The notes beneath the pieces are model-generated. The model did no database searches and was not told the DNA's origin. It worked only from the letters and a program-made list of their open reading frames with translations. From Pseudomonas sp. R-28-1W-6 (GTDB lineage Bacteria; Pseudomonadota; Gammaproteobacteria; Pseudomonadales; Pseudomonadaceae): 64,000 nt of DNA. The stretch is taken from the NCBI RefSeq assembly GCF_009799925.1, contig NZ_WELK01000002.1, positions 558,001 to 622,000 of the forward strand. The letters are read 5' to 3'. The position numbers and the translations under genes were made by a program. How positions within the stretch are numbered: position 1 is the first letter of the stretch; each line of letters starts with the position of its first letter. Of the stretch, positions 25,624-33,891 are shown piece by piece.

Positions 25624-26991
25624 ATGACTGCCCCCCTCACCCTGGCCCAGCTGCGCCAGCACGCCGAAGCCGGCACCGTGGATACCGTCCTGGCCTGCAT
25701 GGTCGACATGCAGGGCCGCCTGATCGGCAAGCGCTTCCAGATCGAGTTCTTCCTCGACAGCGCCCATGAAGAAACCCACGGCTGCGACTACCTGCTGGCC
25801 GACGACATCGACATGGAGCCGGTACCCGGTTATGCCGCCGCTAGCTGGCAGCGCGGCTACGGCGACTTCGTGTTCAAGCCCGACCTCTCCACCCTGCGCC
25901 TGGTGCCCTGGCTGGAGGGCACCGCCCTGGTCCTGTGCGATGTGCAGGACCATCACCAGCAGGACCTGCCGCACAGCCCGCGGGCCATCCTCAAGCGGCA
26001 GATCGCCCGCCTGACCGAGCGCGGCTACCAAGGCATGTTCGCCTCGGAGCTGGAGTTCTACCTGTTCGACCAGAGCTACGAGAGCATCCACGCCCAGCAC
26101 TACCGCGAGCCGCGCACGGCCAACTACCACATCGAGGACTACGGCATCCTGCAGACCATCCGCGACGAGCCGGTGCTGCGCGCCATCCGCAAGCACCTGC
26201 AGGCCGCCGGCATCGCCGTGGAGAACTCCAAGGGCGAGTGGGGCCCCGGCCAGGAAGAGATCAACGTGCGCTACGCCGACGCGCTGACCATGGCCGACAA
26301 CCACAGCCTGATCAAACACGCCTGCAAGGAAATCGCCATGTTGCAGGGCAAGGCCATCACCTTCATGGCCAAGTGGAACTACAATCTGGCCGGCTCCAGC
26401 AGCCACGTGCACAACTCGCTGTGGAGCCTGGACGGCAACCAGCCGCTGTTCTTCGACGCCCAGGCCGAGTTCGGCATGTCCAGGCTGATGCGCCAGTGGG
26501 TCGCCGGCCAGCTCAAGTACGCCGGCGACATCACCTACTTCCTCGCCCCCTATATCAACTCCTACAAGCGCTTCCAGGCCGGCACCTTCGCCCCCACCCG
26601 CGCGGTGTGGAGCAACGACAACCGCACCGCCGGCTTTCGCCTGTGCGGCGAGGGCGGCAAGGGCATCCGCATCGAATGCCGCATCGGTGGCGCCGATCTC
26701 AACCCCTACCTGGCCTTCGCCGCCCTGATCGCCGCCGGCCTGGCCGGCATCGACGAGCAGCTGGAGCTGCCGGCGCCCTTCTCCGGCGACGCCTACCAGC
26801 ACGAGGAGCTGCCCGAGGTGGCCAAGACCCTGCGCGGCGCCACCGATGCCCTGGCCCGCTCGACCATGCTGCGCGCGGCCTTCGGCGACGAGGTGATCGA
26901 ACACTACCTGCACACCGCGCGCTGGGAGCAGTCCGAGTACGACCGCCGGGTGACCGACTGGGAACTGCACCGCGGTTTCGAACGCTACTAG
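25624..26991 (+). CDS. Glutamine-synthetase-family gamma-glutamyl ligase
   Basis: A 455-residue type I GS-fold enzyme. Metal and ATP motifs are present: FASELEFYLFD, GPGQEEINVRYADAL, GSSSHVHNSLW, NRTAGFRLCGEGGKGIRIECRIGG and NPYLAFAA. It lacks the canonical GlnA N-terminus and adenylylation segment and resembles PuuA/IpuC-type enzymes, which glutamylate amines (putrescine, isopropylamine, ethanolamine) as the first step of their catabolism. It is followed by an aldehyde dehydrogenase (54 bases) and an iron alcohol dehydrogenase (17 bases), which fits an amine or amino-alcohol route. True glutamine synthesis is unlikely. The substrate is unassigned. Confidence 0.82.
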   Translation: MTAPLTLAQLRQHAEAGTVDTVLACMVDMQGRLIGKRFQIEFFLDSAHEETHGCDYLLADDIDMEPVPGYAAASWQRGYGDFVFKPDLSTLRLVPWLEGTALVLCDVQDHHQQDLPHSPRAILKRQIARLTERGYQGMFASELEFYLFDQSYESIHAQHYREPRTANYHIEDYGILQTIRDEPVLRAIRKHLQAAGIAVENSKGEWGPGQEEINVRYADALTMADNHSLIKHACKEIAMLQGKAITFMAKWNYNLAGSSSHVHNSLWSLDGNQPLFFDAQAEFGMSRLMRQWVAGQLKYAGDITYFLAPYINSYKRFQAGTFAPTRAVWSNDNRTAGFRLCGEGGKGIRIECRIGGADLNPYLAFAALIAAGLAGIDEQLELPAPFSGDAYQHEELPEVAKTLRGATDALARSTMLRAAFGDEVIEHYLHTARWEQSEYDRRVTDWELHRGFERY

Positions 26992-27045
26992 CCGCCTGGA
27001 TGGAACAGCCTCCGCCGTTTCCCCCATTGATGAAAAGGAGATCCG

Positions 27046-28434
27046 ATGAACAGCATTCGCCTGATTTCCCCGGTCGACGGCAGCCTGTATGCCGAACGCC
27101 CCTACGCCAGCTCCAGCCAGCTGGAACAGGCCCTGAGCAGCGCCCGCGAGGCCCAGCGCGCCTGGCGCGAGCTGAGCATCGAGCAGCGTGCCGGCTACTG
27201 CCTGAAGGCCGTGGACGCCATGCTGGCGATGGCCGACCAGATCGTCCCCGAGCTGGCCTGGCAGATGGGCCGCCCGGTGCGCTTTGGCGCCGGCGAGCTG
27301 CGCGGCTTCGAGGAACGCGCCCGCTACATGATCGGCATCGCCGCCCGCGCCCTGGCCGATGTGGTGCCGCCGCCGAAGGACGGTTTCCGCCGCTATGTCC
27401 GCCGCGAGCCGCTGGGCACGGTGCTGGTCATCGCGCCATGGAACTACCCCTACCTGACCGCGGTGAACGCCATCATCCCGGCGCTGATGGCCGGCAACGC
27501 CGTGCTGCTCAAGCACGCCAGCCAGACCCTGCTGGTCGGCGAGCGCTTCGCCCTGGCCTTCGAGCGCGCCGGCCTGCCCCACGGGCTGTTCCGCAACCTG
27601 GTGCTGGACCACGGCCAGACCGCCACCCTGATCGCCTCCGGGCATGTGCAGCAGGTCAACTTCACCGGCTCGGTGGAAGGCGGCCGGCTGATGGAAAGCG
27701 CCGCAGCCGGACACTTCATCGGCGTCGGCCTGGAGCTGGGCGGCAAGGACCCGGCCTATGTGCGCGGCGACGCCAACCTGGCCCACGCGGTGGAGAACCT
27801 GGTCGACGGCAGCTTCTTCAACTCCGGGCAGAGCTGCTGCGGCATCGAGCGCATCTATGTGGACCAGGCGCTGTATCCGGCCTTCGTCGACGGCTTCGTC
27901 GAGCTGACCAAGCAGTACGTGCTGGGCAACCCGCTGCAGGAGGCCACCACCCTCGGCCCGCTGGTGCGCAGCGAGGCCGCCGAGTTCGTCCGCGGGCAGA
28001 TCGCCGAGGCCAGGGCCAAGGGCGCCAGGGCGCTGATCGAGGCCAAGAGCTTCGCCGCCGACGCCCCCGGCAGTGCCTATATGGCGCCGCAGGTGCTGGT
28101 ACAGGTCAATCACGACATGGCCGTGATGCGCGAGGAAAGCTTCGGCCCGGTGGTCGGCATCATGCCGGTGGCCGGCGACGCGGAGGCCATCGCCCTGATG
28201 AACGACAGCCCCTACGGCCTCAGCGCGGCGATCTGGAGCAGTGACCTGGACGCCGCCGAGCGCATCGGCCAGCAGCTCGACACCGGCACGGTGTTCATGA
28301 ACCGCTGCGACTACCTCGACCCGGCCCTGGCCTGGACCGGGGTCAAGCACAGCGGCCGTGGCGCCACCCTGTCCAGCCTCGGTTACGAGCACCTGACCCG
28401 GCCCAAGTCCTTCCACCTGCGTCATCAACTCTGA
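27046..28434 (+). CDS. NAD(P)+-dependent aldehyde dehydrogenase
   Basis: A 462-residue ALDH-superfamily enzyme. It shows PWNYPY (131-136), the glutamate region LELGGKDP (catalytic Glu230) and the nucleophile in NSGQSC (Cys264), while EESFGPVVG lies near the C-terminus. AAAAGGAG precedes the ATG. As the second gene of a ligase-ALDH-ADH operon, it probably oxidises an aldehyde produced from the alcohol by the third gene's product, or from a gamma-glutamylated intermediate. Slightly short compared with typical ALDHs (about 480-500 residues). Substrate unknown. Confidence 0.9.
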   Translation: MNSIRLISPVDGSLYAERPYASSSQLEQALSSAREAQRAWRELSIEQRAGYCLKAVDAMLAMADQIVPELAWQMGRPVRFGAGELRGFEERARYMIGIAARALADVVPPPKDGFRRYVRREPLGTVLVIAPWNYPYLTAVNAIIPALMAGNAVLLKHASQTLLVGERFALAFERAGLPHGLFRNLVLDHGQTATLIASGHVQQVNFTGSVEGGRLMESAAAGHFIGVGLELGGKDPAYVRGDANLAHAVENLVDGSFFNSGQSCCGIERIYVDQALYPAFVDGFVELTKQYVLGNPLQEATTLGPLVRSEAAEFVRGQIAEARAKGARALIEAKSFAADAPGSAYMAPQVLVQVNHDMAVMREESFGPVVGIMPVAGDAEAIALMNDSPYGLSAAIWSSDLDAAERIGQQLDTGTVFMNRCDYLDPALAWTGVKHSGRGATLSSLGYEHLTRPKSFHLRHQL

Positions 28435-28451
28435 CCTCAGGGAGCCCAGCC

Positions 28452-29612
28452 ATGAGCAAGACCGCCAACTGGAACTACCCCACCTCGGTACGCTTCGGCG
28501 TCGGCCGCATCCAGGAGCTGCCCGAGCTGTGCCGGAGCCTGGGCATGCTGCGCCCGCTGCTGGTCACCGACCGCGGCCTGGCCAGCGCGCCGATCACCAC
28601 CGCCGCCCTCGCCTCGCTGCAGGCCGCCGGCCTCGGCGCCGCCTGTTTCAGCGAGCTCAAGCCGAACCCGGTGGAAAGCAACCTGGCCGCCGGCCTCATC
28701 GCCTACCACGCCGGCCGGCACGACGGGGTGGTCGCCTTCGGCGGCGGCAGCGGCCTGGACATGGGCAAGCTGATCGCCTTCATGAGCGGACAGAGCCGCC
28801 CGGTGTGGGACTTCGAGGATGTCGGCGACTGGTGGACCCGCGCCGACCCCAAGGGCATCGCGCCGATCATCGCCGTGCCGACCACCGCCGGCACCGGCTC
28901 GGAAGTCGGCCGCGCCGGCATCCTCACCGACGAGCGCACGCACACCAAGCGCATCATCTTCCACCCGCAGATGATGCCCAGGATCGTCATCAGCGACCCG
29001 GCGCTTTCCGTCGGCATGCCGGCCTTCATCACCGCCGGCACCGGCATGGACGCCTTCTCCCACTGCCTGGAGGCTTACTGCGCGCCGGGTTTCCACCCGC
29101 TGGCCGACGGCATCGCGGTAGAAGGCATGCGCCTGGTGGCCGGCGCCCTGGTGCGCGCGGTCAAGCACCCGGACGACCTCGACGCCCGCGCCGACATGCT
29201 TGCCGCCGCGGCCATGGGCGCCACCGCCTTCCAGAAGGGCCTCGGCGGCATGCACGCCCTGGCCCACCCGATCGGCGCGCTGTACGACACCCACCACGGC
29301 ATGACCAACGCGGTACTGATGCCCTATGTGCTGAAGTTCAACCGCAGCGTGATCGAGCAACGCATCAGCCGCCTGGCCGCCTACCTGGGCCTGTTCAACC
29401 CCGGCTTCGACAGCTTCCTCGAACTGGTCATGCACCTGCGCCGCGACACCGGCGTGCCGCACAGCCTGGCCGAACTGGGCGTGGACGACAGCCAGACCGC
29501 GCTGATCGCGCAGATGGCGGTGGTCGATCCGTCCGCCGGCGGCAACCCGCAACCGCTGAGCGAGGCGGACTGCGCCGCGCTGTTCAGCGCCGCACTCAAG
29601 GGCCAGTTGTAA
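28452..29612 (+). CDS. Iron-containing (group III) alcohol dehydrogenase
   Basis: A 386-residue dehydroquinate-synthase-like enzyme. The NAD motif is GGGSGLDMGK (97-106) and the metal ligands are Asp200, His204, His268 and His282 (in DAFSH, GMHALAH and YDTHHG); PTTAGTGSE is also present. It presumably interconverts an alcohol and an aldehyde, feeding the adjacent aldehyde dehydrogenase. It is the last gene of the operon. Its TAA stop forms the first bases of a sequence matching the end of the MITE-like element at 60836-60981. Confidence 0.92.
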   Translation: MSKTANWNYPTSVRFGVGRIQELPELCRSLGMLRPLLVTDRGLASAPITTAALASLQAAGLGAACFSELKPNPVESNLAAGLIAYHAGRHDGVVAFGGGSGLDMGKLIAFMSGQSRPVWDFEDVGDWWTRADPKGIAPIIAVPTTAGTGSEVGRAGILTDERTHTKRIIFHPQMMPRIVISDPALSVGMPAFITAGTGMDAFSHCLEAYCAPGFHPLADGIAVEGMRLVAGALVRAVKHPDDLDARADMLAAAAMGATAFQKGLGGMHALAHPIGALYDTHHGMTNAVLMPYVLKFNRSVIEQRISRLAAYLGLFNPGFDSFLELVMHLRRDTGVPHSLAELGVDDSQTALIAQMAVVDPSAGGNPQPLSEADCAALFSAALKGQL

Positions 29613-29630
29613 GAGCCGGTTCACGATCAG
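29610..29630. repeat. Solo terminal-repeat-like sequence of the MITE family
   Basis: TAAGAGCCGGTTCACGATCA differs at three positions from the right end of the element at 60836-60981 (reverse complement TAAGAGCCTATTCACGATCT). In both cases the TAA is the stop codon of the neighbouring gene. No second end is seen nearby. Confidence 0.55.
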
Positions 29631-29632
29631 CC

Positions 29633-29657
29633 GTAGGGTGCGCATTGCGCACCCTGC
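29633..29657. repeat. GTAGGGTG-family short palindrome
   Basis: GTAGGGTGCGCATTGCGCACCCTGC, a near-perfect hairpin in the gap between the alcohol dehydrogenase and cioA. Confidence 0.75.
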
Positions 29658-29756
29658 ACAAGAACCTGCCCGCGAGCCCCCATGGCACGGCCCCTGCGAC
29701 ATATTGCCCGGTGCGACAATCCGCCGACTAGGACGAAAGTCGTAAGGGGCGGATGA

Positions 29757-29770
29757 TTGACCCAGATCAA
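29757..29770. promoter_or_regulatory. ANR/FNR box upstream of cioA
   Basis: TTGAC-CCAG-ATCAA, one mismatch from TTGAT-N4-ATCAA, ending 18 bases before the cioA ATG. In P. aeruginosa the cio genes are repressed by ANR at low oxygen. A box so close to the start codon suits repression rather than activation. Confidence 0.75.
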
Positions 29771-29788
29771 TTTATCGAGGGGCCCTTT

Positions 29789-31219
29789 ATGTTTGGCCTG
29801 GACGCGTTGGAACTGGCTCGAATCCAGTTCGCCTTCACCATCTCCTTCCACATCGTGTTTCCCGCCATCAGTATCGGGCTGGCCAGCTACCTGGCTGTGC
29901 TCGAAGGGCTGTGGCTGAAGACCAAAAACGAGGTCTACTACGACCTGTTCCGTTTCTGGCTGCAGATCTTCGCCGTGGCCTTCGGCATGGGCGTGGTTTC
30001 CGGGGTGGTGATGAGCTACCAGTTCGGCACCAACTGGAGCCAGCTATCCACTGCCGCCGGCAGCATCATGGGGCCGCTGCTGACCTACGAGGTGCTCACC
30101 GCGTTCTTCCTCGAGGCCGGCTTCCTCGGCATCATGCTGTTCGGCCTGAACAAGGTGGGCAAGGGCCTGCACTTCTTCGCCACCCTGATGGTGGCCATCG
30201 GCACGCTGATCTCGACCTTCTGGATTCTCTCCTCCAACAGCTGGATGCAGACCCCGCAGGGCCATAGCCTGGTCGACGGCATCTTCTACCCGGAAAGCTG
30301 GTGGGACATCGTGTTCAACCCGTCCTTCCCCTACCGCCTGGCGCACATGGCGGTGGCGGCCTTCCTCAGCACCGCCTTCATCGTCGGCGCCACCGCGGCC
30401 TGGCACCTGCTCAAGGGCAAGCGCGACCCGGCCACCCGCATGATGTTCTCCATGGCGCTGTGGATGGCGCTGCTGGTAGCGCCGGTGCAGGCCTTTATCG
30501 GTGACCTGCACGGCCTCAACACCCTCAAGTACCAGCCGGCCAAGGTGGCCGCCATGGAAGGCCACTGGGACACCGAGAAAGGCGTGCCGCTGCTGCTGTT
30601 CGGCATCCCCGACATGCAGGCAGAGACAACCAAGTACGCCATCGGCATCCCGCGCCTGGCCAGCCTGATCCTCACCCACGACCTCGATGGCGAGATCAAG
30701 GGCCTCAAGGAGTGGGCGCCAGAGGACCGGCCCAATGTGCCCATCGTGTTCTGGAGCTTCCGCGTGATGATCGGCCTCGGCCTGCTGATGATCCTCGCCG
30801 GCGTGCTCGGCCTGTGGCTGCGCCTGCGCGGGCGGCTGTACGAGTCGCCGGGGCTGCAGCGCTTCGTGCTGCTGATGGGCCCGGCCGGGCTGGTCGCCCT
30901 GCTCGCCGGCTGGGTCACCACCGAAGTCGGCCGTCAGCCCTGGGTGGTCTACGGCCTGCTGCGCACCTCGGACGCGGTGTCCAACCACAGCGCCGGGCAG
31001 ATGGGCGCGACCCTGAGCATCTTCGTGGTGGTCTATCTGGCGGTGTTCGGCGTCGGCATCACCTACCTGCTGCGCATGATGCGCAAGGGCCCGGTGCTCG
31101 GCCTGCTGCACAGCCATGCAATTGAAGAAGACGCCGGCCCCGGCCACCCGCGCACGCCGTCGCGGCCGCTGTCCGCCGCCGAAGAAAGCGTCGAAGACGA
31201 ACAGGAGCAACGCCCATGA
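29789..31219 (+). CDS. cioA: Cyanide-insensitive terminal oxidase subunit I
   Basis: A 476-residue cytochrome bd-family quinol oxidase subunit of the inner membrane. The N-terminus MFGLDALELARIQFAFTISFH includes the heme-ligand histidine (His21), and the short Q-loop marks the CIO subtype. It reduces oxygen with ubiquinol and tolerates cyanide. The ATG at 29789 follows GAGGGG; a start 36 bases earlier would put the ANR box inside the coding sequence and adds residues not seen in the family. It overlaps cioB by 4 bases. Confidence 0.96.
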   Translation: MFGLDALELARIQFAFTISFHIVFPAISIGLASYLAVLEGLWLKTKNEVYYDLFRFWLQIFAVAFGMGVVSGVVMSYQFGTNWSQLSTAAGSIMGPLLTYEVLTAFFLEAGFLGIMLFGLNKVGKGLHFFATLMVAIGTLISTFWILSSNSWMQTPQGHSLVDGIFYPESWWDIVFNPSFPYRLAHMAVAAFLSTAFIVGATAAWHLLKGKRDPATRMMFSMALWMALLVAPVQAFIGDLHGLNTLKYQPAKVAAMEGHWDTEKGVPLLLFGIPDMQAETTKYAIGIPRLASLILTHDLDGEIKGLKEWAPEDRPNVPIVFWSFRVMIGLGLLMILAGVLGLWLRLRGRLYESPGLQRFVLLMGPAGLVALLAGWVTTEVGRQPWVVYGLLRTSDAVSNHSAGQMGATLSIFVVVYLAVFGVGITYLLRMMRKGPVLGLLHSHAIEEDAGPGHPRTPSRPLSAAEESVEDEQEQRP

Positions 31220-32220
31220 CTATCGACCTGCCGCTGATCTGGGCCGGGGTGATTGCCTTCGGCATCTTCATGTACGTGGTGATGGACGGTTTCGACCTCG
31301 GTATCGGCATCCTCTTTCCGTTCTTCCGCGACAAGGACGAGCGCGACGCCATGATGAACACCGTGGCGCCGATCTGGGACGGTAACGAGACCTGGCTGGT
31401 ACTGGGCGGCGCCGGGCTGTTCGCCGCCTTCCCGCTGGCCTACTCGGTGGTGCTCACGGCGCTGTACCTGCCGCTGGTGATCATGCTGATCGCCCTGATC
31501 TTCCGCGGCGTGGCCTTCGAGTTCCGCTTCAAGGCCAAGCGCACCCGCTATGTGTGGGACGCGGCCTTCATCGGCGGCTCGCTGCTGGCCACCTTCGCCC
31601 AGGGCGTGGTGCTCGGCGCCTTTGTCGAAGGGATCAAGGTGACGGACCGGCAGTTCGCCGGCGGCGCCTTCGACTGGCTGGCGCCCTTCCCGCTGTTCTG
31701 CGGCGCCGGCCTGGTGGTCGGCTACGCCATGCTCGGCTGCGCCTGGCTGCTGATGAAGACCGAGGGCCGCCTGCAGCACAAGATGTACCAGCTGATGCTG
31801 CCGCTGACCTGTCTGCTGTTGCTGTTCATCAGCGCGGTGAGCATCTGGACGCCGCTGACCCAGCCGGCCATTGCCCAGCGCTGGTTCACCCTGCCCAACC
31901 TGTTCTACTTCATCCCGGTACCGACCCTGGTGGCGGTGACCGTGCTCGGCATCGTCCGCGCCATCCAGCTGAAGAAGGACAAGCAGCCCTTCGTGCTGAC
32001 CCTGGCCCTGATCGCCCTGGCCTACACCGGCCTGGCCATCAGCCTGTGGCCGAACATCGTGCCGCCGTCGCTGAGCATCTGGGACGCCTCGGCGCCGCAC
32101 AGCAGCCAGGCCTTCGCCCTGGTCGGGGTGACCATCATGGTGCCGATCATCCTGATCTACACCGCCTACAGCTACTACGTGTTCCGCGGCAAGGTTAAGG
32201 TCGGCGAGGGTTACCACTGA
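31216..32220 (+). CDS. cioB: Cyanide-insensitive terminal oxidase subunit II
   Basis: A 334-residue partner of CioA with about eight membrane helices. MDGFDLGIGILFPFFRDKDERDAMM and IWDGNETWLVLGGAGLFAAFP are signature stretches of CydB/CioB. Coupled to cioA by ATGA. Its TGA stop shares one base with the ATG of a small DUF2474 gene. Confidence 0.96.
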   Translation: MTIDLPLIWAGVIAFGIFMYVVMDGFDLGIGILFPFFRDKDERDAMMNTVAPIWDGNETWLVLGGAGLFAAFPLAYSVVLTALYLPLVIMLIALIFRGVAFEFRFKAKRTRYVWDAAFIGGSLLATFAQGVVLGAFVEGIKVTDRQFAGGAFDWLAPFPLFCGAGLVVGYAMLGCAWLLMKTEGRLQHKMYQLMLPLTCLLLLFISAVSIWTPLTQPAIAQRWFTLPNLFYFIPVPTLVAVTVLGIVRAIQLKKDKQPFVLTLALIALAYTGLAISLWPNIVPPSLSIWDASAPHSSQAFALVGVTIMVPIILIYTAYSYYVFRGKVKVGEGYH

Positions 32221-32342
32221 TGGACGCGCCGAAGCAGCCCCTGGCCCGGCGCCTGGCCTGGTTCGCCGTCCTGTGGCTGGGCGGCGTGGCGGCGGTCAGC
32301 CTGCTGGCCTATGCGATCAAGTGGGGCATGGGCCTGGCCTGA
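32220..32342 (+). CDS. Small DUF2474 membrane protein, CydX/CydZ-like oxidase subunit
   Basis: A 40-residue protein, MDAPKQPLARRLAWF followed by one transmembrane helix (about 12-33) and a short YAIKWGMGLA end. It starts on the last base of the cioB stop (TGATG), so it is translationally coupled. DUF2474 proteins sit downstream of cioB in many bacteria and are thought to be structural small subunits analogous to CydX of cytochrome bd. Too short for most gene callers. Confidence 0.85.
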   Translation: MDAPKQPLARRLAWFAVLWLGGVAAVSLLAYAIKWGMGLA

Positions 32343-32350
32343 GCCCTGCT

Positions 32351-32430
32351 GGTGGATAAGCAGAGCGTTATCCTCCCTACAAAACATGGCCCATGCCTAG
32401 GGTGGAAAACCGCGCAGCGTTTTCCACCGT
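32351..32430. repeat. GTAGGGTG-family repeats (two units)
   Basis: GGTGGATAAGCAGAGCGTTA with TCCTCCCTAC, then TAGGGTGGAAAACCGCG and GCGTTTTCCACC. Same pair and order as at 22217-22307, with a few substitutions in each arm. Confidence 0.8.
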
Positions 32431-32440
32431 GAAGCCACGG

Positions 32441-32776
32441 TTATTCCAGCAACCGCTTCAGCTCGGCGCTAAGCGGCATGGGTTTAAACGCACTGACCCG
32501 TGCCCGCCCGCTGTTGCCGACCGGCACCCAGATCCGCGAGAACAGCAGCGCGGCGACGATGCGCGGCACTTGCCCCACCACCTCGCGCCAGTCGCGCGCC
32601 TGCCAGCCGGCACGCAGCATCAGCCAGTGCGCGCGGGCATGGGCCAGCGGCAGGCGCTGACCGAGGATATGCGCCCGCTCCAGGCTGAGTAGCGCGGCCT
32701 GCGCCTCGCCCGCGCGCAGGGCTTGGCCGGCCTCGGCGAAGGCAGCCGCCAGGGCGGCGCGGGCGGCGCTACGCAT
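32441..32776 (-). CDS. DUF3703 family protein
   Basis: A 111-residue helical protein. SLERAHILGQRLPLAHARAH and VPVGNSGRARVSAFKPMPL are the family hallmarks. DUF3703 genes commonly lie beside heavy-metal efflux genes. Here the gene overlaps the 3' end of a CDF transporter gene by 8 bases, and GAGGAGCGGGG precedes its ATG. Likely a metal-resistance accessory. Its biochemical function is unknown. Confidence 0.85.
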   Translation of the reverse strand: MRSAARAALAAAFAEAGQALRAGEAQAALLSLERAHILGQRLPLAHARAHWLMLRAGWQARDWREVVGQVPRIVAALLFSRIWVPVGNSGRARVSAFKPMPLSAELKRLLE

Positions 32777-33398
32777 GGCTGGAACCCCGCTCCTCGCTGA
32801 TCTCCTCGCGGGCATGGCGCAGCACCTGGATCGCCGCGCTGATCGCCAGCGCCGCCATGATCGCCGCCACCAGCAGGTCCGGCCAGGCGCTACCGGTACC
32901 GAAAACCCCCAGCGCCGCAAGTAGCACGGCCAGGTTGCCCAGGGCATCGTTGCGCGTGCACAGCCAGACGCTGCGCATGTTGCTGTCGCCCTCGCGGTAG
33001 GCATACAGCAGCGCCGCCACCCCGACGTTGGCCGACAGCGCCAGCAGCCCGACCGCGCCCATGGTCGGCGCGCTCGGCACGCCGCCCTGCAGCTGCTGCC
33101 AGATCGTCGTGCCGAGCACGCCGACGCCGAACAGCAGCATGCACAGCGCCTTGAACTGCGACGCCCGGGCACGCAGCACCACGCCCAGGCCGAGTACCCA
33201 CAGGCTGATGGCGTAGTTGCCGGCATCGCCGAGGAAGTCCAGCGAGTCGGCCAGCAGCGACACCGAGCCGGCGCGCAGCCCGGCGCCGATCTCCACGGCG
33301 AACATGGCGAAGTTGACCGCCAGCGCCACCCACAGGATCTTGCGGTAGCGCCGCGAACGACTGATGTCCCGGTCATGATTGCAGCAATGAGCACCCAT
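32769..33398 (-). CDS. CDF-family cation efflux protein
   Basis: A 209-residue inner-membrane transporter with six predicted helices. SLLADSLDFLGDAGNY supplies acidic ligands (Asp51, Asp54, Asp58) and CTRNDALGNLAV the second half of the site. CDF proteins export zinc, cadmium or cobalt. It is shorter than most because it stops after the membrane domain and lacks the usual C-terminal cytoplasmic domain. GAHCCNHDRD at the N-terminus may bind metal. Controlled by the divergent MerR-type regulator. Confidence 0.87.
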   Translation of the reverse strand: MGAHCCNHDRDISRSRRYRKILWVALAVNFAMFAVEIGAGLRAGSVSLLADSLDFLGDAGNYAISLWVLGLGVVLRARASQFKALCMLLFGVGVLGTTIWQQLQGGVPSAPTMGAVGLLALSANVGVAALLYAYREGDSNMRSVWLCTRNDALGNLAVLLAALGVFGTGSAWPDLLVAAIMAALAISAAIQVLRHAREEISEERGSSHA

Positions 33399-33427
33399 TT
33401 GGCATCTCCTTGGTTCAGGTGCAGACT

Positions 33428-33458
33428 AGGCTAAAGCCTGTAGTCGCTACGGAGTCAA
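33428..33458 (-). promoter_or_regulatory. MerR-type promoter/operator of the CDF gene
   Basis: On the minus strand TTGACT, a 19-base spacer and TAGCCT, the over-long spacing that MerR-family activators require. The spacer holds the imperfect palindrome CCGTAG-CGA-CTACAGG, resembling known CadR/PbrR operators. It lies between the divergent CDF and regulator genes. Confidence 0.85.
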
Positions 33459-33460
33459 GC

Positions 33461-33871
33461 ATGGACAAGCCTCTTACCATCGGCGCCCTCAGCCGCGCGA
33501 GCGGCGTCAACCTGGAGACCATCCGCTTCTACGAGCGCTCCGGCCTGCTGCCCGAACCGCAACGCAGCAGCGCCGGCTACCGCCACTATCAGGCGATGGA
33601 CGTGCGCCGCCTGCGCTTCATCCGCCGCGGCCGCGAACTGGGTTTCAGCCTGGAGGAAATCCGCAGCCTGCTGGACCTGGCCGCCCGTCCCGACAGCCCC
33701 TGTGCCAGCGCCGACCAGATGGTGCGCGAACACCTGGACACCATCGCGGCGCGCATCCGCGACCTGCAGAACATGCAGGCCGAGCTGAACAAGATCGCCG
33801 GCTGCCAGAGCGGCCACGCCGAACACTGCCGCCTGCTGGAGGCCCTGGACAGCCGCGACTGCTGCGCCTGA
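33461..33871 (+). CDS. MerR-family heavy-metal regulator (CadR/PbrR-like)
   Basis: A 136-residue regulator. The winged helix-turn-helix runs from LTIGALSRASGVNLETIRFYERSGLL to about residue 70. A dimerisation helix follows, then a metal loop with Cys81, Cys115 and Cys123 (CQSGHAEHC), the three-cysteine pattern of Cd/Pb/Zn sensors, plus a terminal CC pair. The ATG at 33461 is preferred to an open upstream start at 33410, which would run through the operator. It should activate the divergent CDF-DUF3703 genes. Confidence 0.9.
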   Translation: MDKPLTIGALSRASGVNLETIRFYERSGLLPEPQRSSAGYRHYQAMDVRRLRFIRRGRELGFSLEEIRSLLDLAARPDSPCASADQMVREHLDTIAARIRDLQNMQAELNKIAGCQSGHAEHCRLLEALDSRDCCA

Positions 33872-33891
33872 CTGGCCGGCACGACAAATCC

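Noticed and set aside
25537..28428. A 963-codon open frame antisense to the ligase and aldehyde dehydrogenase genes
   Set aside because: Shadow frame without motifs. The plus-strand genes have family signatures and ribosome sites.
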